The notes under the pieces were generated by a model. The model searched no databases and had not been told where the DNA came from. It was given only the letters and a program-made list of their open reading frames with translations. From assembly GCA_018333515.1 (NCBI GenBank), contig JAGXSZ010000006.1, positions 1-64,000 on the forward strand: a stretch of DNA of 64,000 bases, read 5' to 3'. The DNA comes from Actinomycetota bacterium (GTDB taxonomy: Bacteria; Actinomycetota; Aquicultoria; Aquicultorales; Aquicultoraceae). Position numbers and translations under genes: made by a program. Each line of letters begins with the position of its first letter. Positions within the stretch are counted from its first letter, which is position 1. Below, piece after piece: positions 44,865-52,251 of the stretch.

Positions 44865-45043
44865 CCTCTCAACCCCTTATCTCTCCGGCGTCGCGTGACT
44901 TTCTCTACATAGGCCCGCGTTTCTTTAAACAGCGGTATCCCTTCGCGAGTCTCAAAAGCTTTATGTTGAGACAGTGTAAAAGCGCTTAGGCGATATCGTA
45001 TTTTGTAAGGGCGCGAGCCGACTCGCTCAAGATCGCTCGGCAT
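44861..45043 (-). CDS. 60-residue basic protein in the flagellar operon, function unknown
   Basis: ATG 45043 has AAGGAGG 4 nt upstream, and the frame overlaps fliJ by 17 nt and motE by 4 nt, so both junctions look coupled. The peptide (MPSDLERVGSRPYKIRYR..., ending TRRRRDKGLRG) is strongly basic and has no TM helix. I do not recognise it. An alternative is that the SD serves only to couple translation. Confidence 0.55.
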   Translation of the reverse strand: MPSDLERVGSRPYKIRYRLSAFTLSQHKAFETREGIPLFKETRAYVEKVTRRRRDKGLRG

Positions 45044-45506
45044 GATTCCTCCTTAGCGGACTCCCATCGTCCCTGTTGTGGCGGACCGTCGCAATCTCAT
45101 CGATTATACCCTGTTCGACTCGTTCAGCCTCCAACTTATACTCACTAAGCTGTTTTTCCTCGAGCTTCTCTAGAACCTTCCGGTCTTTCGCGGCACCAAG
45201 CAAGCGCTCTTGAACTTTTCGAACCTCGTACGCAAGGTTGGCTACCCGGGATAATTGTACCTCTATCTGACGCTCCAATCGTTCTATGAATTTTGCATGC
45301 GCCGATATCTCGGTCGCGTCTATGGCGGATTTTTGCTTTTCGCGCAAACCTTTACGGGAATCGGCATGCCAAACGCTCAGCTCCGTCAAGCGCTCTTTTT
45401 CAGACTCATACAACCGCTTTACTTCAGCCAATTCCTTTTTCAGCAAATCTTCCTTCTTATGTCGATGATGGAGAACCGGCTTTAATTTAAAGACAAACCT
45501 ATTCAT
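45027..45506 (-). CDS. fliJ: Flagellar export chaperone FliJ
   Basis: Coiled-coil stalk of the export ATPase. The 159 residues are almost entirely heptad-like helix (FKLKPVLHHRHKKEDLLKKE at the start). It lies 8 bp after fliI and shares the fliI operon. Confidence 0.9.
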   Translation of the reverse strand: MNRFVFKLKPVLHHRHKKEDLLKKELAEVKRLYESEKERLTELSVWHADSRKGLREKQKSAIDATEISAHAKFIERLERQIEVQLSRVANLAYEVRKVQERLLGAAKDRKVLEKLEEKQLSEYKLEAERVEQGIIDEIATVRHNRDDGSPLRRNHAERS

Positions 45507-45514
45507 AATGTCCC

Positions 45515-46858
45515 TTAGAACTCTTGTCGCTCGGCGAATATTTCCAGTAGCTCGGCTACCGTATCGTTAAAGGGAAGCGATTCTTCAACATCTTGCTTTA
45601 AGAACGCTCTCGCCTGATCTATCAAATCAATCGCGTAGTCTATTCGCGAGTTGCTGCCGCTTACATAGGCGCCGATATTGATAAGATCTTCGGCCTCCCT
45701 GTATGTGGCGAGCACATCGCGCAGCCGGCCTGAGCCGGCTATGTGTTCCCTGCTTACGATATCGGGCATTACCCTGCTTACGCTCTGCAAGACATCGATA
45801 GCCGGGTAATGGTTTTGAGCGGCGAGTCTTCGAGATAGCACGACATGGCCGTCGAGAATCCCTCGGACCGCGTCGGCGATAGGCTCATTCATGTCGTCCG
45901 CCTCGACCAGGACCGTATAGAGCCCGGTAATCGTACCGTATTTAGCGGTACCTGAGCGCTCAAGCAGCTTTGGCAAGAGCGCGAAGACAGACGGTGTGTA
46001 ACCGCGGGTCGCCGGAGGCTCACCGATTGCGAGCCCGACTTCGCGCTGCGACATAGCAAACCTCGTCACAGAGTCCATCATAAGCATCACGTCGAGGCCT
46101 TGGTCTCTAAAATATTCGGCAATCGCCGTTGCCGCGAACGCACCTTTAAGACGTATCAGCGCCGGCTTGTCGGATGTAGCCACAACCACGACTGAACGCG
46201 CCAAACCTTCCGCGCCTAAATCTTTTTCGATGAAGTCGCGAACCTCCCTGCCCCTCTCGCCGATCAGCCCGATAACATTGACATCCGCATTCGTATTTCT
46301 GGCGATCATGCCGAGAAGCGTGCTTTTTCCGACACCACTGCCGGCGAATATACCGATTCTTTGCCCCCTGCCGCATGTCAAAACCCCATCGAGGGCCTTA
46401 ACTCCCAGCGTGAGCGGTTGACTGATCCGCGCGCGCTTTAGCGGGTTTGGGGGTTGGTTGTGGAGCGGGTACTCCTTTTCGGGAAATATCAGACCCTTAT
46501 CATCTATGGGACTACCTAAGCCGTCTATGACTCTGCCCAAGAGGGACCTGCCGACCCCTGCCGACAGAAACTTGCCGCTCGCCACTACTTCGCAGCCCGG
46601 TTTGATGCCGCTCATATCTCCTAGAGGCATGAGAAGAACTCTATTCTCCTTAAAACCGACGACTTCAGCCTCGACCGGAGGCTGGTTCCTGGATATGTGC
46701 AAATAGCAGACTTCGCCGACCTGGGCAGGCGGCCCCTGCGCTTCGATTACGAGGCCTACAACCTGGGTAACCCTGCCATTCTGCTTAATCGTCGAGATCC
46801 TCCTGAGCGCGTCGTGCAACTTGACGAAATCCGGGGTGCTCTGTTGCGAATCAATCAA
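45515..46858 (-). CDS. fliI: Flagellum-specific ATP synthase FliI
   Basis: ATPase of the flagellar type III export apparatus. The 447 residues show Walker A FAGSGVGKSTLLG near residue 175, GERGREVRDFIEKDLG, Walker B MLMMDSVTRFAM, and the C-terminal export-specific helices. It overlaps fliH by 8 nt. Confidence 0.97.
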   Translation of the reverse strand: MIDSQQSTPDFVKLHDALRRISTIKQNGRVTQVVGLVIEAQGPPAQVGEVCYLHISRNQPPVEAEVVGFKENRVLLMPLGDMSGIKPGCEVVASGKFLSAGVGRSLLGRVIDGLGSPIDDKGLIFPEKEYPLHNQPPNPLKRARISQPLTLGVKALDGVLTCGRGQRIGIFAGSGVGKSTLLGMIARNTNADVNVIGLIGERGREVRDFIEKDLGAEGLARSVVVVATSDKPALIRLKGAFAATAIAEYFRDQGLDVMLMMDSVTRFAMSQREVGLAIGEPPATRGYTPSVFALLPKLLERSGTAKYGTITGLYTVLVEADDMNEPIADAVRGILDGHVVLSRRLAAQNHYPAIDVLQSVSRVMPDIVSREHIAGSGRLRDVLATYREAEDLINIGAYVSGSNSRIDYAIDLIDQARAFLKQDVEESLPFNDTVAELLEIFAERQEF

Positions 46859-47507
46859 CGTCGATTGCTCCCTTTAAGGATTGCCTTGCTTCGTTTAATT
46901 GAGACTCGATACCGGCGTCGATATTACCGGCGTTAGTCTCTATCACGCACCCGCCCCTTCTTATCCTGCGGTCGGCAATCAATTCTATTTTTTCAATCCC
47001 ATCCATGGCGCACATGAGATCTTCTTTCGCTTTCTTCATCGCCTCGAGGTCCTCGGAGTTGACCCGTATGACGATATGCTCCCGCTCCACCGCTAATAGC
47101 AACGCTTTTTTCGCGATCTTCGTTACGGTCTCGGGATTGAGCTTGACGTGCTCGGCAACGATCTTCTCCGCTATATCCAACGCCAACTCGACGATATTTT
47201 CTTCCGCCCTGTGAATGAACTTCCATTTCTGTTCGGAGGCTTCTTGGGCTAGTGCGATTATCGCTTGAGTCGTCTCGGCGACCCGCAACGCCGCCCTCTC
47301 CATGCCGGCACGGTGCCCCGCTTCGTGGGCCCCGTTCCTGATTTCAACCGCATCCGCTTGCGCTTTTTCGATAATAGCGGCCGCTTGCGCGTGAGCATCG
47401 GCCAAGCCCTCGGGACCCCCCGTAAGCCCGGACGCACCGGGCTCATAAGCCAGCCTATCGAAACTCAAGCTCTTTACGCTGTCGCGGTTGCGAATAATTC
47501 TAGACAA
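46851..47507 (-). CDS. fliH: Flagellar assembly protein FliH
   Basis: Stator-like regulator of the FliI ATPase. The 218 residues have an Ala-rich coiled coil (about 35-110) and the conserved C-terminal domain (LALDIAEKIVAEHVKLNPET, then GGCVIETNAGNIDAGIESQL). It overlaps fliG and fliI by 8 nt each, so the three are coupled. Confidence 0.94.
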   Translation of the reverse strand: MSRIIRNRDSVKSLSFDRLAYEPGASGLTGGPEGLADAHAQAAAIIEKAQADAVEIRNGAHEAGHRAGMERAALRVAETTQAIIALAQEASEQKWKFIHRAEENIVELALDIAEKIVAEHVKLNPETVTKIAKKALLLAVEREHIVIRVNSEDLEAMKKAKEDLMCAMDGIEKIELIADRRIRRGGCVIETNAGNIDAGIESQLNEARQSLKGAIDVD

Positions 47508-48540
47508 CTATCTCTTCCTCTCCGCCGCGCGCTATGATGATCTCCCCGTCTTCCTCTAGACGGCGGACTGTGTTTACTATCTCTTGCTGCGCGAGTTCCA
47601 CGTCTTTTAGGCGAACCGGACCGAGAAACTCCATATCTTCGCGGAGCATCTCTCCGGCTCGTTGCGACATGTTGGCGAAGATTTTCTCTTTGAGTTCGTC
47701 ATTCGCGGTCTTAAGCGCGAGGGCGAGCCTCTTCGTCTCGACCTCGCGAAGAACACGCTGAATCGCACGGTCTTCGAGGTTGATAACGTCCTCGAACGTA
47801 AATAGCTTGCGCCTTATCTCGTCGGCGAGTTCCGGGTTTTCGTCCTCAAGAATCTCAAGAATGGCCCGCTCGGTGCCGCGATCCACCTGGTTGAGTATCT
47901 TGACCGTCGCATCGAGACCGCCCACGGCGGCATACTCCTGACCTCTGGCGAGAGACGATACTTTAGATTCGAGGATGTTTTCTACCTCAGCGATAATATC
48001 CGGCGTCGTCCTATCCATCAAAGCGATACGCCGCACCACCTCGGCCCGCAAGACCGTCTCGAGCTGTTTTAAAATCAACGATGCCTGCTCCGGGCGAAGA
48101 TGGGTTAAGACCAACGCGATAGTCTGCGGATGCTCGTCCTCTATAAAACTCAATATCTCGTTAGGGTCGGCGTTACGTAAAAAATGAAAGGGGGCTATTT
48201 CGAGAGTAGCGCTCAAGCGCTCGATAATCTCACGGGCCTTGTTCTTGCCGAGCGCCCGCTCAAGAATATCGCTCGCGTACTCGAGCCCGCCGGAGGTGAT
48301 AAAGCCCTGCGCTTCATACAAGTCATGAAACTCGCTGAGAACCTTGTCGGTGACTCCTTGGGGTAACTTCTCAACGTGAGCTATCTCCGCGACCAGCAGC
48401 TCGACCTCGCCTTCGTTGAGCCTCTTTAACACCTGTGCCGACAAATCCGGCCCCAGTGCGAGCAGGAGGATTGCGGCTTTTTGCCTGTCGGATACTCCTT
48501 GCTTAAGGCCTCCCGAACGTATCCTTGCCACCACTTGCAA
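47500..48540 (-). CDS. fliG: Flagellar motor switch protein FliG
   Basis: Rotor torque generator. The 346 residues show the N-terminal FliF-binding domain, the middle EHPQTIALVLTHL motif (about 134-146), and the C-terminal torque helix (LAHRAIQRVLREV-like segment EDRAIQRVLREVETKRLALAL). Start TTG 48540 after GGGGG; GTG a few codons later is possible. The gap to fliF is unusually long (129 bp). Confidence 0.96.
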   Translation of the reverse strand: MQVVARIRSGGLKQGVSDRQKAAILLLALGPDLSAQVLKRLNEGEVELLVAEIAHVEKLPQGVTDKVLSEFHDLYEAQGFITSGGLEYASDILERALGKNKAREIIERLSATLEIAPFHFLRNADPNEILSFIEDEHPQTIALVLTHLRPEQASLILKQLETVLRAEVVRRIALMDRTTPDIIAEVENILESKVSSLARGQEYAAVGGLDATVKILNQVDRGTERAILEILEDENPELADEIRRKLFTFEDVINLEDRAIQRVLREVETKRLALALKTANDELKEKIFANMSQRAGEMLREDMEFLGPVRLKDVELAQQEIVNTVRRLEEDGEIIIARGGEEEIVV

Positions 48541-48607
48541 TCAACCCCCGTGATACTTTGTATAAAACTAATATGCTTTCCGCGTGACCGTTACGATAAA
48601 AGACGCG

Positions 48608-48663
48608 GGCCTTAAGACAAAAGGCCGGCATTGTGCGCCGAGTGCCGGAGCCTGTGGCCGGCA
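48608..48663 (-). other. Two short hairpins in the fliF-fliG gap
   Basis: GGCCTT/AAGGCC (48608-48626) and TGCCGG/CCGGCA (48643-48663), 6-bp stems with 7- and 9-nt loops. No T-run follows, so they may tune transcript stability between fliF and fliG. Confidence 0.45.
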
Positions 48664-48669
48664 GAGCGC

Positions 48670-50295
48670 CTACGTGTTTAACCAGATGCGCAGCAACTGA
48701 GCGACGTCTCCGGGTCTCTCTTTCGCGAGGTTTTGTATCTCCTCTTTCGTGAGCTGCGATTTTCGCTGCTCAATCTGCATCTCTCTCTTCTTCTCGGGTG
48801 TAATATTGCTGATACTTATATCTCCGAGGTCTAGACTCGCGGCCCCGGCCGCCGACACCGAGCGAGGTATCAACAACTCCGGTCGCCTTGCGGGCCTTAA
48901 GCTAGAGATAACTTTCAACAGAGCGAACATACCCACTATAAATACAATCGCGACCAGCGCATATTTGCCGTATTCCGTATACATCTCCCGCTGCTGGGCA
49001 TCGGCGATAGCCTTTTCTTCCTTTTTCATCCATTCGGTATCAAAAGGCACGCTGCTAACGGTTAGCACATCGCCCCGGCCCTTGTCGATGCCGCAAGCCG
49101 CAGCTACCAATTGCTCGATCGTCTCATCAAGAATCGGCTTACTGCCGTCATTGTTGACGACTACCGCGACCGACAACTTCTTGAGTTCGCCGGGCGGTTT
49201 TACCTCTTCTTCGCTGATTTCGGTAAAACCGTAGTTGGTCGTTTTCTTCTGCCGCGAATAATTCGACTCACCGTCACCCTGGCCGCTGCTCGGATATGTC
49301 GCGGATGCCTGCTGCTCGGTGGTGTTAGGACTCGGCACTTGGGACGTGACTCCGGGGATACCGCCCGGTGCGGCGCCTTTGCCCTCGTATTTCTCTTTGT
49401 CGACCTCTTCGCTGACTACGACAGGTGTCTCTTCTTGTTTGACGATTTTGCTCGCCGTACTCTTCTGGGTGAAGTCGAGGTCGGCCGAGACTCGCACAAC
49501 GGCATTGTTCTCGCTCCCCAAGACTTTTCCGAGCATAGACTCGATCGATTTCTCGAGTGTTCCCTCATAAGCTTCCTTGGCGCCCAGCTGGGTCTTGGTG
49601 TAATTACCGCCCGATGCGAACGACGAATCTCCGGTGGCATCATTCAGGATATTGCCGGCGGTATCGACGACCGTTATGTTCTCGGTCTTTAGCCCTTCGA
49701 TGCTCTTCGAGACCAAATTTACAATACCTTGAACCTTATTATCGGCAAGCCTGGCGCCGGCACGGGGTTTTATTACGACCGAAGCGGTCGCCGGATTCTC
49801 CTTATCCTTATAGAGCGAAGGTTCGGGCATGACTATGTGTACCCTGGCCCCCTGTATCTCGTTTATCTGCGAGATGGTCCTCCCCAACTCACCCTCCAAG
49901 GCCCTTCTATAATTGAGCTTCTGAGCGAACTCCGATAATCCAAAATTGGTCTGGTCGAATATCTCGAAACCGACCGTGCCTCCCTCGGGCAGGCCCTCGC
50001 CAGCCAATTGGATACGGGCTTCATGGACTTGATTGCTCGGAACCTCGATTATGCTCGAGCCGTTGAGACGATAGGGAACTTTCTTCTCTTGGAGTTTGGC
50101 CACGATCGCGCCCGCGTCTTCGGAACTCAAGTTCGAAAAGAGAACGGAGTACGATGGTCTTGTGACCCAGAAGAAGAGCGAACCCAGCGCAACGACAAAT
50201 AAGATGACCGTCATCAAGATAATCATCTTCTGATTTATATCAAGCTTATCCCAGCCTGTTTTGGCGTTTTCAAGCACTCCGGGGGGCGATGCCAT
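48670..50295 (-). CDS. fliF: Flagellar MS-ring protein FliF
   Basis: Forms the MS ring in the membrane. The 541 residues have TM helices at about 24-44 and 443-463 and the YscJ-like ring-building motifs (PYRLNGSSIIEVPSNQVHEA; YRRALEGELGRTISQI). The C-terminal tail that binds FliG ends in RPGDVAQLLRIWLN. It lies 19 bp after fliE. Confidence 0.97.
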   Translation of the reverse strand: MASPPGVLENAKTGWDKLDINQKMIILMTVILFVVALGSLFFWVTRPSYSVLFSNLSSEDAGAIVAKLQEKKVPYRLNGSSIIEVPSNQVHEARIQLAGEGLPEGGTVGFEIFDQTNFGLSEFAQKLNYRRALEGELGRTISQINEIQGARVHIVMPEPSLYKDKENPATASVVIKPRAGARLADNKVQGIVNLVSKSIEGLKTENITVVDTAGNILNDATGDSSFASGGNYTKTQLGAKEAYEGTLEKSIESMLGKVLGSENNAVVRVSADLDFTQKSTASKIVKQEETPVVVSEEVDKEKYEGKGAAPGGIPGVTSQVPSPNTTEQQASATYPSSGQGDGESNYSRQKKTTNYGFTEISEEEVKPPGELKKLSVAVVVNNDGSKPILDETIEQLVAAACGIDKGRGDVLTVSSVPFDTEWMKKEEKAIADAQQREMYTEYGKYALVAIVFIVGMFALLKVISSLRPARRPELLIPRSVSAAGAASLDLGDISISNITPEKKREMQIEQRKSQLTKEEIQNLAKERPGDVAQLLRIWLNT

Positions 50296-50314
50296 GAGCT
50301 AATTCTCACCCACC

Positions 50315-50617
50315 TTAAACTTGCATTCTCATTACTTCCTGATATGCTTCCATTACTTTGTTCCTGAGTTGGATTGTCAGCTGCATTGCGACGCTTGCTT
50401 TTTCTACCGCGATCATTACTTCATGGACATCAAGCTCACCGGCGGCGAATTTCTCGACCGCCGTATCCGCGCTTTTCTGTAATTCAGATACTTTGTTGAT
50501 TGTTTGATCGAAGACCTCGGTAAATGAGCCGAAGACTTTCCCAGACGGACTTTCGACCCTAGCCGGTGAGATTGCCGCACCCTGTATCGGATTGAGCTTA
50601 ACGGGATCTATTTCCAT
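50315..50617 (-). CDS. fliE: Flagellar hook-basal body protein FliE
   Basis: Joins the MS ring to the rod. The 100 residues end with the family signature HEVMIAVEKASVAMQLTIQLRNKVMEAYQEVMRMQV-type segment (about 64-100). ATG 50617; 18 bp after flgC. Confidence 0.95.
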   Translation of the reverse strand: MEIDPVKLNPIQGAAISPARVESPSGKVFGSFTEVFDQTINKVSELQKSADTAVEKFAAGELDVHEVMIAVEKASVAMQLTIQLRNKVMEAYQEVMRMQV

Positions 50618-50635
50618 ATCGGCCGACCTTCTTTA

Positions 50636-51067
50636 CTATATCTCCAGCGATTTCATAGCCATACTTTTTGCCGCGTTCATCACAGTGACGTTGGCCTCAT
50701 AGGCACGTGTCGCCGCAATCATGTTTACCATCTCTGTTACGACATTTACATTCGGCATTGCTACATATCCATTCGCGTCCGCGTCCGGGTGCTCGGGGTT
50801 GTACGTCATGCGGGGAGCGCCGCTATCTTTCAATATGGCCGCTACTTTGACTCCTTGTCCTGCTAAAGTGCTGCCCGCGCTCCCTAGTAATTGAGAAAAA
50901 CCGCCTCGACCCTGCGGCGTCATGACGATATCCCGCCTTCGGTAGGGGCCGCCTTCGGCCGTCCTCGTCGTGTTCGCGTTGGCGATGTTGCTCGATATCG
51001 TATCCAGCCATAAACGGTTTGCGCTAAGACCCGATGAACTTATCCGCAGCGTCGAAAATATACTCAC
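50636..51067 (-). CDS. flgC: Flagellar basal-body rod protein FlgC
   Basis: Proximal rod subunit. The 143 residues carry FSTLRISSSGLSANRLWLD and ISSNIANANTT at the front and the rod C-terminal motif NVVTEMVNMIAATRAYEANV. Three bp after flgB. Confidence 0.96.
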   Translation of the reverse strand: MSIFSTLRISSSGLSANRLWLDTISSNIANANTTRTAEGGPYRRRDIVMTPQGRGGFSQLLGSAGSTLAGQGVKVAAILKDSGAPRMTYNPEHPDADANGYVAMPNVNVVTEMVNMIAATRAYEANVTVMNAAKSMAMKSLEI

Positions 51068-51070
51068 GTC

Positions 51071-51487
51071 TTACCTCCTTCCTTCGTTGATAACATTCTT
51101 AAGACCGGTGAAACGGCCTGCGATTAGCTGAGCCATAGTATTGAACCGGATATTATTTTCCGCCAAATTCGTCATCTCTTCATCGACGTCGACGTTGTTG
51201 CCATCCTCGCGCATTGAAGTCGCGTTAAGCACGTCGACTCGCGCACCGACCCCCGCAAGCGACCTTCCTCCGGGGAAATGCCGCGCATCGGTCTGCCGCA
51301 TTCCCGAATCGTACTTCTTATCCAGCGCGCGCTTTAGCTCCCCCTCAAATAGGACTTCTCGCTTTTTATAGCCGGGTGTATTAATATTCGCTATGTTCTC
51401 CGAGATTACCTGCTGCCTGAGCGAAGTCGCGTCCAAGCCTTTTTGCAGAACGACGATCGCGGCACCTGAAAACAATTTCCCAATCAA
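51071..51487 (-). CDS. flgB: Flagellar basal-body rod protein FlgB
   Basis: Proximal rod subunit. The 138 residues show LDATSLRQQVISENIANINT near the front and DEEMTNLAENNIRFNTMAQL at the end. It overlaps the stop of the upstream DNA-binding gene by 4 nt, a sign of coupling. Confidence 0.96.
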   Translation of the reverse strand: MIGKLFSGAAIVVLQKGLDATSLRQQVISENIANINTPGYKKREVLFEGELKRALDKKYDSGMRQTDARHFPGGRSLAGVGARVDVLNATSMREDGNNVDVDEEMTNLAENNIRFNTMAQLIAGRFTGLKNVINEGRR

Positions 51488-51711
51488 TTCCGGTCGCCTC
51501 CAGCCGCCTCTAGACTCTCAAAGACCTCTTCGAAATTGCTCCCCGAGGCAATATACTTGTCGATGAGCGCCTTAGGGAAACGCCATGCCTTGCCTATTTT
51601 CAGACCCGGCAATTTTTTCTCGCGCGCGAGCCTGCAAACCGTAATCCGGCTCATCTGCAAATATTCGGCAAGCTGTTTTGCGGTCATGATATCTGTGGTA
51701 CTCTTCTTCAT
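51484..51711 (-). CDS. Excisionase/MerR-type small DNA-binding protein ahead of flgB
   Basis: A 75-residue protein from ATG 51711 (GGAGG 6 nt upstream; an in-frame start at 51765 has no SD). It is a single winged HTH of the excisionase type: MTAKQLAEYLQMSRITVCRL, then REKKLPGLKIGKAWRFPKALIDKYI. Being first in the flgB-fliE-fliF operon it is a candidate local regulator of flagellar genes; no integrase or phage gene is near, which argues against a true excisionase. Confidence 0.82.
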   Translation of the reverse strand: MKKSTTDIMTAKQLAEYLQMSRITVCRLAREKKLPGLKIGKAWRFPKALIDKYIASGSNFEEVFESLEAAGGDRN

Positions 51712-51787
51712 CACAATCCTCCGGCTTCGCCGTTGGTCTCGCCGGCTAAACACCAGATCCGTCATCCGGCAATCAACGGCTTTCTAT

Positions 51788-51817
51788 ATGTTAAGATAAA
51801 AACCGATTACTTATCAA
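51788..51817 (-). promoter_or_regulatory. Promoter candidate for the flgB operon
   Basis: TTGATA (51817-51812), 18-bp spacer, TAACAT (51793-51788) on the minus strand, about 80 bp before the DNA-binding gene, within an AT-rich 200-bp gap. Confidence 0.5.
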
Positions 51818-51965
51818 CTAATTAGCCAAATTATTATTTTTTAGAAGCCTATTTTATAAGATACGGTTTTTTGCGCTTTTTGTGTGCTAACCACAAGCCA
51901 TTTTATCGTTTTCAATAAGATATAACATCTTTTTGATCTTTTCCTATCTCGCAGCGCTGGAACGA

Positions 51966-52160
51966 TTACATGCGAGCGGCGAAGAAAACAATTTTCGGCT
52001 CTAACTCTGAGGAATCTTCGGGGAGGTTGATGTTGATTTGATTGGTGCGGAATACTTCTGTCATTCGGTATTCCCTGGCCCCTGTTACCAGCCCGGCCCT
52101 GTCAACCCTTTGTTCGCCTCGCGCCTCAGAATCCATGCTTAAAGCTATTGCTTCCGACAT
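51966..52160 (-). CDS. 64-residue protein of unknown function
   Basis: ATG 52160 is preceded by AAGGAG at 5-nt spacing. The peptide starts MSEAIALSMDSEARGEQ, has REYRMTEVFRTNQININLP in the middle and ends EPKIVFFAARM; no TM helix or known motif. It follows the glycosyltransferase gene by 91 bp in the same direction and precedes the flgB operon promoter. Confidence 0.55.
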   Translation of the reverse strand: MSEAIALSMDSEARGEQRVDRAGLVTGAREYRMTEVFRTNQININLPEDSSELEPKIVFFAARM

Positions 52161-52251
52161 CTTCGCTCCTTATCAACGGTCTCGCGACCTAATGTTAACT
52201 TCGGCAAGGAGCGGAGAGCGCTTTAAGGTTTTTTAAGATTAATAGCCCTGC

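Noticed and set aside
51484-51711. Prophage or integrative element signalled by an excisionase-like gene
   Set aside because: No integrase, attachment-site repeat or phage gene nearby; the gene is coupled to flgB.
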